64,000 bases of DNA from Thalassobius sp. Cn5-15 (GTDB lineage: Bacteria > Pseudomonadota > Alphaproteobacteria > Rhodobacterales > Rhodobacteraceae), in NCBI RefSeq assembly GCF_022347685.1, contig NZ_JAKRGF010000001.1, positions 930,001 to 994,000 of the forward strand, written 5' to 3'. The notes below the pieces were generated by a model, which worked only from the letters and a program-made list of their open reading frames with translations, was not told the DNA's origin and ran no database searches. Below are positions 52,205 through 61,472 of the stretch, in pieces (positions within the stretch are counted from its first letter, which is position 1; each line of letters opens with the position of its first letter). The position numbers and the translations under genes were made by a program.

Positions 52205-53902
52205 ATGTCTATGATTTCTTTCAAAAACCTCAGCAAATCCTATGGCGAGGGCCAACATCGCCATGACGTTCTGAAAAACATCAATCTCGATGTGAAGGAG
52301 GGGGAGTTTCTGGTCCTCCTCGGCTTCTCCGGCTCTGGCAAAACCACCCTGGTGAACATGATGGCGGGTCTGGACACCCCCACCAGCGGTGAGATCACGT
52401 TCAAGGGCAAGCCGATTGACGGCCCCGGCCCAGAACGCGGTATTATCTTTCAAAGCTACTCCCTGATGCCGTGGCTGACCGTTGCGGGCAATGTGGGGCT
52501 GGCGGTGGACACCATCTTCCCTAATCTCAACAAGTCCGAGCGCGCTGAAAAGGTCGCACATTACGTGAAAATGGTGGGCCTCAGCCACGCCATGACCCGC
52601 CGCCCGGCGGAACTATCTGGCGGCATGCGTCAACGGGTGAACGTGGCGCGGGCGCTGGCGATGAACCCTGAGGTTCTGCTGCTGGATGAACCGCTGTCTG
52701 CACTGGATGCACTAACCCGCGCCAATCTGGCGGATGAGATCCTAGAGATCTGGGATGCGGACAAGAAGACCTGCGTACTAATCACCAATGACGTGGATGA
52801 GGCGGTTATCATGGCCGATCGCATCATCCCGCTGAATCCAGACGGCACATTGGGTGAGGCGTTCACCGTGGATATCCCCCGCCCCCGCGACCGGATGGAG
52901 ATGAACCACCACGACGGTTTCAAGAAGCTGCGCGGCGAGATCACCAAATACCTGATGGATGTGGGCATCGAGGCCAAATCAGAGGCCACCCGCACCCTGC
53001 CCAATGTGGAACCGATCCACGGTGTGCCCGCGGCGGTGGCGGAGGCGCAGAAGGGGTTGATCGACAACAACTTCCTCGACTTTTCCCAGCTGCATAAAAT
53101 CTACCCCACCCCCAAGGGTCCGCTGACCGTGGTGGAGGACTTTAACCTGAAACTGAACCGGGGCGAATTTATCTCTCTCATCGGGCATTCGGGGTGTGGC
53201 AAATCCACCGTACTGACCATGGCGGCGGGTCTGAATTCAATCAGTAAAGGCGGTATCCGTCTGGACGGTCGCCATGTTGAGGGTGCAGATCCCGAACGCG
53301 CGGTGGTGTTCCAATCGCCGAATCTGTTCCCCTGGCTGACAGCCCGCGAAAACTGCGCCATTGGCGTGGATAAGGTCTATCCCAAGGCGTCGCAGGCCGA
53401 ACGTCAGGACGTGGTGGAATACTATCTGGAACGTGTGGGGCTGGCCGATGCGATGGACCGCCCTGCCAGTTCGATGTCAAACGGCATGCAGCAACGTGTA
53501 GGCATCGCCCGCGCCTTTGCCCTGTCGCCGAAACTGCTCCTCTTGGATGAACCCTTCGGCATGCTCGACAGCCTGACGCGCTGGGAGTTGCAGGAGGTGC
53601 TGATGGAGGTCTGGGACCGCACCAAGGTGACCGCGATCTGTGTGACCCATGATGTGGATGAGGCGATCCTCTTGGCGGATCGCGTGGTGATGATGACCAA
53701 CGGACCGCAAGCTACAGTAGGTAAAATTGTCGACGTTGATCTGCCACGTCCGCGCACCCGCAAGGCGCTTCTGGATCACCCGGACTACTACACTTTCCGA
53801 CAAGAGGTTCTTGATTTCCTTGAGGAATACGAACACGGCGCCAAACCGAAAGCACCGAAATCGCCCGCGTCCCCGACGGGCAAAAAATCCATTGCGGCGT
53901 GA
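52205..53902 (+). CDS. Nitrate importer ATPase with two fused ABC domains (NrtC-NrtD type)
   Basis: The 565-aa product contains two complete ATPases in tandem. Domain 1 (about 3-260) has Walker A GFSGSGKTT, signature LSGGMRQR and Walker B LLLDEPLSALDALT. Domain 2 (about 290-535) has Walker A GHSGCGKST, a degenerate signature MSNGMQQR and Walker B LLLDEPFGMLDSLT. In cyanobacteria NrtC carries an ATPase plus an NrtA-like regulatory domain and NrtD is a separate ATPase. Here both ATPases are one chain and the regulatory domain is absent. ATG 52205 was chosen; GTG 52196, overlapping nrtB, is also possible. Confidence 0.9.
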   Translation: MSMISFKNLSKSYGEGQHRHDVLKNINLDVKEGEFLVLLGFSGSGKTTLVNMMAGLDTPTSGEITFKGKPIDGPGPERGIIFQSYSLMPWLTVAGNVGLAVDTIFPNLNKSERAEKVAHYVKMVGLSHAMTRRPAELSGGMRQRVNVARALAMNPEVLLLDEPLSALDALTRANLADEILEIWDADKKTCVLITNDVDEAVIMADRIIPLNPDGTLGEAFTVDIPRPRDRMEMNHHDGFKKLRGEITKYLMDVGIEAKSEATRTLPNVEPIHGVPAAVAEAQKGLIDNNFLDFSQLHKIYPTPKGPLTVVEDFNLKLNRGEFISLIGHSGCGKSTVLTMAAGLNSISKGGIRLDGRHVEGADPERAVVFQSPNLFPWLTARENCAIGVDKVYPKASQAERQDVVEYYLERVGLADAMDRPASSMSNGMQQRVGIARAFALSPKLLLLDEPFGMLDSLTRWELQEVLMEVWDRTKVTAICVTHDVDEAILLADRVVMMTNGPQATVGKIVDVDLPRPRTRKALLDHPDYYTFRQEVLDFLEEYEHGAKPKAPKSPASPTGKKSIAA

Positions 53903-53990
53903 TCTGACATGACCCGTTTCGCGCCCCATACCTTCACTTTTTGGCAAGCATTCACTGCCATCCTCCCCGCGTTCAACGTGGGAGAAGATG

Positions 53991-54416
53991 ATGAACTTGC
54001 TCGAAAAGCACGAGGTGGAACTGATCCAGAACGCCTATCAAACACTTGGCCCCAGCAAGGGGTTTCTGACCAGCGTGTTCTACCGACGGCTCTTTGCCAT
54101 CGCGCCACAGGCACGACCGCTGTTTCCGCAGGACATGGACGAACAGCTGACCAAGCTGGAAAAGATGCTGGATATGTTGGTCGACAACCTGCATCAGCCA
54201 ATGTTCTTCATGGGCAAGCTGAAACGGCTGGCGCGACGGCATGTGGGCTACGGTGCACAGCCGGAACACTACGCATTGGTGGGCGAAGCGCTGATCTTCG
54301 CCATCGACGAAATTACCCCGGGCGGCCTGCCCGAGGTGGAACGCGGCCTTTGGGTCGAAATCTACACAGCAATATCCAACACGATGATCGACGCCGCCTA
54401 TTCCAAGGCGTCCTGA
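53991..54416 (+). CDS. Single-domain globin in the nitrate operon
   Basis: The 141-aa product is a globin-fold protein. Its helices A-H span LLEKHEVELIQNAYQTLGPSKGFLTSVFYRRLFAIAPQARPLFP to GLWVEIYTAISNTMIDAAYSKAS. The His of RHVGYGAQPEHYALVGEAL is a good candidate for the proximal (F8) heme ligand. It lacks the FAD/NAD domain of flavohemoglobin. Placed between the importer and nirB, it may protect against nitric oxide formed during nitrite reduction or affect nitrate/nitrite handling. ATG 53991 fits the GGAG spacing better than 53988. Confidence 0.85.
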   Translation: MNLLEKHEVELIQNAYQTLGPSKGFLTSVFYRRLFAIAPQARPLFPQDMDEQLTKLEKMLDMLVDNLHQPMFFMGKLKRLARRHVGYGAQPEHYALVGEALIFAIDEITPGGLPEVERGLWVEIYTAISNTMIDAAYSKAS

Positions 54417-54461
54417 CAGGGGCGCTCCGCGCCCGGATCATCGGGCAAGGAGGCAGCCACT

Positions 54462-56906
54462 ATGTCTAAAAAACTCGTTGTGATCGGGGCCGGTATGGCC
54501 TCGGGGCGGATGCTGGAACACCTGTTTGACGCAGATCCAGCCGCCTATGACGTCACCCTGTTCAACGCAGAACCGCGCGGCAACTACAACCGACTGATGC
54601 TATCGCCAGTACTGTCGGGCGAAAAAACCTATGCCGAAATTGTCACCCATGATGACGATTGGTACGCGCAAAACGACGTCACCTGCCGCTTCGGCGAACG
54701 GGTGGTGCATATCGACCGCGACCGTAAGGTGGTGGTTGGGGAGCATGGTGAGCTCCCTTATGACAAGCTGGTGCTTGGCATGGGTTCCACCCCTTTCATG
54801 ATCCCGCTGCCCGGCCATGACCTGGACGGCGTTATCCCCTACCGCGATCTGGAAGACACCGAACGGATGATGGGCCTGGGCGCGAAAGCAGGATCCAAGG
54901 CCGTGGTCATCGGCGGTGGCCTTTTGGGTCTGGAAGCGGCCGCTGGTATGGCGGCGCAGGGCGTGGACGTCACTGTGGTGCATATCATGGGCCACCTGAT
55001 GGAACGTCAGCTGGATCCGGCAGCGGGTTATCTGCTGCGCAAGGCGCTGGTGGATAAGGGTATCACCGTAATGTGCAATGCCAACTCCAAGGAAATCCTT
55101 GGGGAGGATGGCAAGGTGCGCGCGCTGCTCTTGGACGACGGGACCGAACTGCCCTGCGATCTGTTGGTCATGGCCGTTGGCATCCGTCCAGCAACCGCGT
55201 TGGGCGAGGCCGCTGGCCTGGCCACGGGTCGTGGCATCCATGTGGACGATCAGATGATCACCTCGGACGCGGATATTCTGGCGCTGGGGGAATGTGTGGA
55301 ACACAAAGGCGAGGTCTTCGGCCTTGTCGCGCCGCTTTATGATCAGGCAAAGGTTCTGGCGCAAACCCTGCTGGACCAAGAGGCCACCTTTGTAAACAAA
55401 GAGGTATCGACCAAGTTGAAGGTGACCGGCTGTGACCTGTTCAGCGCCGGTGATTTCGCCGAAGGCGACGACCGCGAAGACATCGTGTTCCGTGATCCAG
55501 CCCGCGGTGTCTACAAACGCCTGATCCTCAAAGAAAACCGCATCATCGGTGCGGTGATGTATGGCGACACAGCCGATGGCGCGTGGTTCTACGGCATGAT
55601 CAAAGACGGCACCGATGTGTCCGACATGCGCGACACGCTGATCTTTGGGCCAGCCTACCAGGGGGGGACCGCGCTGGACCCTATGGCGGCCGTTGCAGCC
55701 TTGCCGGATGATGCAGAAATCTGCGGCTGCAACGGCGTATCCAAAGGTGACATTGTGGCGGCGATCCACGCTGGCGCCACCTCTCTTGCCGAAATCAAAG
55801 CAACCACCAAAGCCTCTGCCTCCTGCGGCAGTTGCGCAGGGCTGGTGGAACAGGTTCTGGGCGTCACCATGGGGGATGAGTTTGTCATCCCGCAGGACGA
55901 AAGCATTTGCGGCTGCTGTGACCTCAGCCACGAAGACGTGCGGCGTCTGATCAAATCACAAGAGCTGAAAAGCCAGGAAGCGGTCTGGCAGGAACTGGGC
56001 TGGAAAACACGCAACGGCTGCGCCACTTGCCGTCCGGCGATCAACTATTATCTGCTGGCCGATTGGCCGGTTGAATATCAAGATGACCCGCAGTCACGTT
56101 TTGTGAACGAACGCAAGCACGCAAACATTCAGAAAGACGGCACATTCTCTGTGGTGCCCCGCATGTGGGGCGGCATCACCACCCCGGATGAACTGCGCGC
56201 CATCGCCGATGCGGCGGACAAATACAATGTGCCTACGGTGAAAGTAACCGGCGGTCAGCGCATAGACCTCTTGGGCGTCAAGGGGGAGGATCTGCCAGCA
56301 ATCTGGTATGACCTCAATCAGGCGGGCATGGTGTCGGGGCACGCCTATTCCAAGGGGCTGCGCACGGTGAAAACCTGTGTCGGCTCTGACCACTGCCGCT
56401 TTGGCACGCAGGATTCGACAGGCCTTGGCATCAAGCTGGAAAAACTTCTCTGGGGGTCGTGGACACCGCACAAGCTGAAGCTGGGCGTGTCCGGCTGCCC
56501 GCGCAACTGCGCCGAAGCAACCTGCAAGGACATCGGCGTGATCTGCATCGACTCGGGCTATGAAATCCACGTCGCCGGCGCTGCAGGAATGGAGATCAAG
56601 GGAACCGAGGTTCTGTGCCGTGTCACCACCGAGGAAGAGGCGATTGAGATCATCACCGCCATGTCCCAGATCTATCGTGAAAACGCCAAATATCTGGACC
56701 GGATTTTCAAGTGGGTGGACAAGGTTGGCCTTGACTGGGTCAAGGAACAGGTGGTCGAAAATCTGGACGAACGCCGTGCCTTGGTGGAACGGTTTAACCT
56801 GTCGCAATCCATCTACCGCAAAGATCCATGGGCCGAACACGCCAAACCCGAAAAGGCCGAGACGTATCGTCCGCTGGCCGATCTGACATTGGAGGCTGCA
56901 GAATGA
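54462..56906 (+). CDS. nirB: NAD(P)H-dependent assimilatory nitrite reductase, large subunit
   Basis: The 814-aa product reduces nitrite to ammonium. An FAD/NAD domain (1-400; KLVVIGAGMASGRMLEHL, VVIGGGLLGLEAAAGMAAQGVDVTVVH, LALGECVEHKG) is followed by two BFD-like [2Fe-2S] segments (EICGCNGVSKGDI...CGSCAG and ESICGCCDLSHEDV...NGCATC). Then come the ferredoxin-like half-domain and the siroheme/[4Fe-4S] site (TCVGSDHCRFG and GCPRNCAEATCKD). AAGGAGG precedes the ATG. nirD overlaps its stop. Siroheme is supplied by cysG downstream. Confidence 0.96.
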   Translation: MSKKLVVIGAGMASGRMLEHLFDADPAAYDVTLFNAEPRGNYNRLMLSPVLSGEKTYAEIVTHDDDWYAQNDVTCRFGERVVHIDRDRKVVVGEHGELPYDKLVLGMGSTPFMIPLPGHDLDGVIPYRDLEDTERMMGLGAKAGSKAVVIGGGLLGLEAAAGMAAQGVDVTVVHIMGHLMERQLDPAAGYLLRKALVDKGITVMCNANSKEILGEDGKVRALLLDDGTELPCDLLVMAVGIRPATALGEAAGLATGRGIHVDDQMITSDADILALGECVEHKGEVFGLVAPLYDQAKVLAQTLLDQEATFVNKEVSTKLKVTGCDLFSAGDFAEGDDREDIVFRDPARGVYKRLILKENRIIGAVMYGDTADGAWFYGMIKDGTDVSDMRDTLIFGPAYQGGTALDPMAAVAALPDDAEICGCNGVSKGDIVAAIHAGATSLAEIKATTKASASCGSCAGLVEQVLGVTMGDEFVIPQDESICGCCDLSHEDVRRLIKSQELKSQEAVWQELGWKTRNGCATCRPAINYYLLADWPVEYQDDPQSRFVNERKHANIQKDGTFSVVPRMWGGITTPDELRAIADAADKYNVPTVKVTGGQRIDLLGVKGEDLPAIWYDLNQAGMVSGHAYSKGLRTVKTCVGSDHCRFGTQDSTGLGIKLEKLLWGSWTPHKLKLGVSGCPRNCAEATCKDIGVICIDSGYEIHVAGAAGMEIKGTEVLCRVTTEEEAIEIITAMSQIYRENAKYLDRIFKWVDKVGLDWVKEQVVENLDERRALVERFNLSQSIYRKDPWAEHAKPEKAETYRPLADLTLEAAE

Positions 56907-57220
56907 GCTGGATTGATATTGGCGCAATTGACCGCATCCCTGATCGTGGCGCCCGCGTGGTGCGCACCCCGCGCGGAGACATCGCGGTGTTTCGCACCGG
57001 CACGGCAGAGGTTTTTGCCACCGACGACAGGCTGGGCGACAGCTATGGCCCACTGTCGGATGGCATCGTCTCGGATCGGTCAGTGAATTGCCCGATCACC
57101 AATGTGATCTTTGATCTGGAAACCGGACAGTCGAGTGAAGGCAGCCTGCAAACCCACGGCTGCCGGATCGAAAACGGGCGCGTCCTGCTGGACGACAGCA
57201 AACTGACCGCCGCCGCCTGA
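56903..57220 (+). CDS. nirD: Assimilatory nitrite reductase small subunit NirD
   Basis: The 105-aa product has a Rieske-like fold (RVVRTPRGDIAVFRTGTAEVFATDDRLGDSYGPLSDG, then VNCPITNVIFDLETGQ) but lacks the paired Cys-His ligands, as in other NirD proteins that bind no cluster. It stabilises NirB. ATG 56903 overlaps the nirB stop (ATGA); the longer frame to 56828 lies inside nirB. Confidence 0.92.
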   Translation: MSWIDIGAIDRIPDRGARVVRTPRGDIAVFRTGTAEVFATDDRLGDSYGPLSDGIVSDRSVNCPITNVIFDLETGQSSEGSLQTHGCRIENGRVLLDDSKLTAAA

Positions 57221-57300
57221 AACGCAACAGGGGCTGCGCATATACTCCGTGGCCTCCCCTTTATCCGCTTCCCCAGCACGCCGAAACAGGACCGCCAGAT

Positions 57301-59922
57301 ATGAGCAAAACGATCAAGACCACCTGCCCCTACTGCGGCGTCGGCTGCGGTGTTCTGGCCACCTTGAAAAACGGTCAGGTCAGTGTTCAGGGCGATCCTG
57401 ATCACCCTGCCAACAAAGGCCGCCTGTGTTCCAAAGGATCAGCGCTGGCAGAAACGCTGTCACTGGACGGCCGGCTGTTGAAACCCGTGGCACATGGCGC
57501 AGAAACCACATGGGACAGCGCGCTGGATGAGGTGGCGGCGCGGTTCAAACAGACGATTGCCGATCACGGGCCGGACTCGGTCGCGCTCTATGTATCGGGC
57601 CAGTTGCTGACAGAGGATTACTATGTCGCCAACAAGCTGATGAAAGGCTTCATGGGCACCGCCAACATCGACACCAATTCGCGGCTGTGCATGGCATCAT
57701 CCGTTGCAGGGCACAAACGGGCCTTTGGCGCCGATACCGTGCCGGGCAATTACGAAGATCTGGAACAGGCGGATCTGTTGGTGCTTGTGGGATCAAACCT
57801 CGCATGGTGCCACCCTGTCCTGTATCAGCGGGTTGCAGCGGCCAAGAAAGCCCGCCCGAACATGCGGATCATCAACATCGACCCGCGCCGCACCGCAACC
57901 TCTGATCTGGCTGATCTGCATCTGGCCGTAACGCCCGGCAGCGATGTGGCGTTGTTCAACCATCTCCTCTGCTCCATCCACGAACAAGGTGCTGTGGACA
58001 GCGCCTATGTCGCGGCCCATGTCAACGGATTTGATGCAGCGCTTGAGGCCGCCAGTTCCGGCGATGTATCCGTCACTGGCCTGTCCCGCGCCGACATCGA
58101 CGCCTTCACCCGTGCATGGGTTGGCACCGAAAAGGTCGTCACCATCTATTCGCAGGGGGTGAACCAGTCCACCGCCGGTGCTGATAAGGTAAACGCGATC
58201 CTCAATTGCCATCTCGCCACAGGCCGCATCGGCCGCGCAGGCATGGGGCCGTTTTCCGTCACCGGCCAGCCCAACGCCATGGGCGGACGCGAAGTTGGCG
58301 GGCTGGCCAACATGCTGGCCTGCCACATGGACCTGGAAAACGCAGGCCACCGCGCCACCGTGCGCGATTTTTGGCAGTCCCCACATATGCCGGAGGCGGC
58401 AGGGCTGAAGGCGGTGGATATGTTCCACGCCGTGGGGGATGGCCAGATCAAGGCACTTTGGGTGATGTGCACCAACCCCGTTGTGTCCCTGCCAGAGGCA
58501 GATCGGGTGAAAGACGCGATTGAAGGCTGCGATTTCGTTGTGGTGTCGGACATGTACGGCGACACAGATACGGCAAAACTGGCCGACGTGCTGCTGCCCG
58601 CCACAGGCTGGGGCGAAAAAACCGGCACGGTCACCAATTCCGAACGTTGCATTTCGCGGCAACGCTCCTTCCTACCCGCGCCGGGTGAGGCGCGCCATGA
58701 CTGGGACGTTCTGGCGGACGTGGGCCGGCGTATGGGCTGGCAAGCGGCCTTTGACTATGAAACGCCTGCTGAGGTGCTGCGGGAATATGCGGCGTTGTCG
58801 GGTCTGGCAGCAGGTCATGGGCGGGATTTCGATATCTCTGCCCTCAGCGATCTGTCCAATGAAGGATATGACGATTTCACCCCGCAACTTTGGCCGATCA
58901 GCGCCGCGCGAAATGGCGGACGCTTCTTTGCCGATGGGCAATTTTACACCCCCACAGGCAAGGCCAATATGCTGCCCCTGCACCACCGCGCGCCCGCAAA
59001 TGCACCCACGGCGGAGCATCCCTTTGTGTTGAACACCGGCCGCATTCGCGACCAATGGCACACGATGAGCCGCTCGGGGCTTGCCCCGCGCCTCAGCCAG
59101 CATATGGGCGAACCTTATGTGGAAATTCACCCCCGTGACGCCGAAGGGCTAGGCCTGAAACCTGCCGATCTGGCAGAGGTCACATCGCCTCATGGTCGCG
59201 CCGTTCTGCGGGTGCTGATCAGCGATAAAATGCGCCGTGGGGAGGTGTTTGCCCCGATGCACTGGACCGGCACCCATGCCTCTGACGGGCGTATCGATGC
59301 ACTGGTCGCGGCAGAGGTAGATCCGGTGTCCGGCCAACCCGAAAGCAAGGCAAGCCCGGTGAAAATCACCAAGTTACAAGCGGCATGGTACGGGTATGCC
59401 GTGACCTCTGAAAAGCCGACAGTCGGCACGGATTACTGGGCCATCGCCCGCGTCGGCAACGGCTGGCAGGCGGAACTGGCGGGCATGACAGAGCCCGAGG
59501 AGTGGGAGACAGAGGCGCGCAGGCTCTTTGACCTCACCGATGCAAATGTGCAGGTGGTACAGGATCCCGCGCGCGGTCTGTTCCGTCTGGCCGCACACCG
59601 CAATGGGCAGTTGATCGCCGCGCTGTTTATTGCGCCCGCCCCCGTTGCTCTGGCCCGCAGTCACCTGATCGGGCAGCTGGGCGGCGATGATTCGGCCGCC
59701 CTTGCGGGTCGTGCAGGGGCCAATCAGCCCGATCCGGGGGCGACGATCTGCGCTTGTTTCAACGTGGGCGTCAATACGATCATTGAGGCGATTAATCTGC
59801 AAAACCTGATCAGCGTGGAACAAATCGGTGCCGCGTTGAACGCTGGCACGAACTGCGGTTCTTGCAGGCCGGAACTTGCGGCAATTCTGGCCTCCACCCA
59901 ACACCGCGAGGCCGCCGAATGA
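57301..59922 (+). CDS. nasA: Assimilatory nitrate reductase catalytic subunit with C-terminal BFD domain
   Basis: The 873-aa molybdenum enzyme reduces nitrate to nitrite. N-terminal [4Fe-4S] ligands are Cys9, Cys12, Cys16 and Cys43. Cys130 (SRLCMASS) is the likely molybdenum ligand, and the bis-MGD domains follow up to about 700. The C-terminus (about 813-870; ICACFNVGVNTI and NCGSCRPEL) is a BFD-like [2Fe-2S] domain for electron entry. No separate FAD reductase subunit is in the cluster, so the donor is unclear. It lies 80 bp after nirD. Confidence 0.95.
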   Translation: MSKTIKTTCPYCGVGCGVLATLKNGQVSVQGDPDHPANKGRLCSKGSALAETLSLDGRLLKPVAHGAETTWDSALDEVAARFKQTIADHGPDSVALYVSGQLLTEDYYVANKLMKGFMGTANIDTNSRLCMASSVAGHKRAFGADTVPGNYEDLEQADLLVLVGSNLAWCHPVLYQRVAAAKKARPNMRIINIDPRRTATSDLADLHLAVTPGSDVALFNHLLCSIHEQGAVDSAYVAAHVNGFDAALEAASSGDVSVTGLSRADIDAFTRAWVGTEKVVTIYSQGVNQSTAGADKVNAILNCHLATGRIGRAGMGPFSVTGQPNAMGGREVGGLANMLACHMDLENAGHRATVRDFWQSPHMPEAAGLKAVDMFHAVGDGQIKALWVMCTNPVVSLPEADRVKDAIEGCDFVVVSDMYGDTDTAKLADVLLPATGWGEKTGTVTNSERCISRQRSFLPAPGEARHDWDVLADVGRRMGWQAAFDYETPAEVLREYAALSGLAAGHGRDFDISALSDLSNEGYDDFTPQLWPISAARNGGRFFADGQFYTPTGKANMLPLHHRAPANAPTAEHPFVLNTGRIRDQWHTMSRSGLAPRLSQHMGEPYVEIHPRDAEGLGLKPADLAEVTSPHGRAVLRVLISDKMRRGEVFAPMHWTGTHASDGRIDALVAAEVDPVSGQPESKASPVKITKLQAAWYGYAVTSEKPTVGTDYWAIARVGNGWQAELAGMTEPEEWETEARRLFDLTDANVQVVQDPARGLFRLAAHRNGQLIAALFIAPAPVALARSHLIGQLGGDDSAALAGRAGANQPDPGATICACFNVGVNTIIEAINLQNLISVEQIGAALNAGTNCGSCRPELAAILASTQHREAAE

Positions 59923-60017
59923 GGGCACCCGCCCCTTTAAAACATGTAGCTAGAACGCTATTTTAGCACCAGCCCGCTGTCGACCATGCAGCAAGCAACA
60001 AGATCAAAGGCGACCCG

Positions 60018-61403
60018 ATGAAATTCTTCCCGATGTTTCTGAAAATGGCCGGTCGCCGTGTGGTGATCGCCGGTGGCGGCGAACAGGCCGCGCAAAAGGC
60101 CCGTCTGGTGCTAAAGACAGAGGCCGCGCTGACCCTTCTGGCGCCAGCGCTAGAGGATGAGCTGCAGGCGCTGGTCGATGAAGGCCGCGCCAGCCATCAC
60201 GCGGGCCCCATCACCGCCACAGAATTTGCCGACACCGCGCTGGTGTTCATCGCCACCGGCTGCCCCGGCCTTGACGCGTCGCTGCACGCCATTGCCAAGG
60301 ATGCGGGCGCGGTTGTGAATGTTGTCGACCAACCTGATCTGTGTGACGCGACAACGCCGTCTATCGTGGACCGTGACCCTGTCGTGGTGGCCATCGGCAC
60401 CGAAGGCACTGCGCCTGTTCTGGCGCGCCGTCTGAAAACCGATCTGGAAACCATGCTGGATCCGCGCCTTGGCAGCTTTGCGGCGCTGGCGGGCCGGTTG
60501 CGTGATGCGGTGGCCCGTCGGGTGCCGCAGAACAAGCGCCGCGATTTTTGGCGCTGGACCTTCAAGGATGCCCCATGGGAAGCGCACAAGCGAGGATCGG
60601 AACGTCAGGCGGCAGATCTGCTGAAACAGGCAATCGCCAATGGCGGTGCCCCCAGTGCATCTGATCTAGGCCAGATCTCACTGGTGGGCGCTGGACCCGG
60701 TGCGCGCGATCTGCTGACCCTGCGCGCGGTAGAGCGCCTACAAGAAGCGGACATCATTTTCTACGACCGTCTGGTTGATCCTGATGTGCTGGAACTGGCG
60801 CGTCGTGATGCTGAACGGGTCTATGTGGGCAAGGTGCTGGGCACCACACAATGGCCGCAGGACCGCATCAACGATGTGGTGATGCGCGCCGCCCAGCAGG
60901 GCCAGCGCGTGGTGCGGCTGAAATCCGGCGACCCGTCGATCTTTGGCCGCGCAGTGGAAGAGTTGGAGACCGCTCGCCTCGCCGGTGTGCCGGTTGAAAT
61001 TGTGCCGGGTGTCACCGCTGCCTCTGCCGCGGCGGCCGCATTGGCGCGCCCGCTGACCGAACGCGGCGAAACCGACCGCGTGACGCTGACAACCGGCACC
61101 CTGCGCCCCGGTGATGGCGCGCCAGACTGGGCCCAGATGGCGCTGCCGGGATCGCTGCTGGTTCTTTACATGGCGGTGCATAAGGCCTTTGAAGTTCAGG
61201 AAAACCTCTTGGCTGGCGGCCTCCCCCCCCATACGGAGGTGTCTGTTGTGGCCTCCGCCAGTCATGCACACGAACAGATCCTTGAATGCAGTCTTGATGA
61301 GATGGCAGAAGCGATCGAGGCCAAGAGTATTGGCAATCCTGCGGTCCTGATGATCCGCTGCCCAAAGGACGCGCAAGAATATCGCCAAAGCGTGACCAGC
61401 TGA
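60018..61403 (+). CDS. cysG: Siroheme synthase CysG (multifunctional)
   Basis: The 461-aa product combines precorrin-2 dehydrogenase/ferrochelatase (about 1-200; RRVVIAGGGEQAAQKARLVLKTEAALTLLAP, VVNVVDQPDLCDATTPSIVDRDPVVVAIGTEGTAPVLAR) with uroporphyrinogen-III methyltransferase (about 213-455; SLVGAGPGARDLLTLRAVERLQEADIIFYDRLV, VVRLKSGDPSIFGRAVEELE). It supplies siroheme for NirB and closes the nitrate cluster. Confidence 0.95.
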   Translation: MKFFPMFLKMAGRRVVIAGGGEQAAQKARLVLKTEAALTLLAPALEDELQALVDEGRASHHAGPITATEFADTALVFIATGCPGLDASLHAIAKDAGAVVNVVDQPDLCDATTPSIVDRDPVVVAIGTEGTAPVLARRLKTDLETMLDPRLGSFAALAGRLRDAVARRVPQNKRRDFWRWTFKDAPWEAHKRGSERQAADLLKQAIANGGAPSASDLGQISLVGAGPGARDLLTLRAVERLQEADIIFYDRLVDPDVLELARRDAERVYVGKVLGTTQWPQDRINDVVMRAAQQGQRVVRLKSGDPSIFGRAVEELETARLAGVPVEIVPGVTAASAAAAALARPLTERGETDRVTLTTGTLRPGDGAPDWAQMALPGSLLVLYMAVHKAFEVQENLLAGGLPPHTEVSVVASASHAHEQILECSLDEMAEAIEAKSIGNPAVLMIRCPKDAQEYRQSVTS

Positions 61404-61472
61404 GACAGGCTGTCGCCTAGATTTGCGGCCCCTGCTAGGTTAGCACTTGCGCAAGCAAACTGAGGCCGCGCC

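Noticed and set aside
54600-55931. 443-codon open frame antisense to nirB
   Set aside because: It lies opposite nirB, which has complete cofactor motifs; the antisense product has no recognisable domain.
56828-56902. Upstream in-frame extension of nirD
   Set aside because: It lies entirely within nirB in another frame; the ATG at 56903 overlaps the nirB stop in the usual way and fits NirD length.
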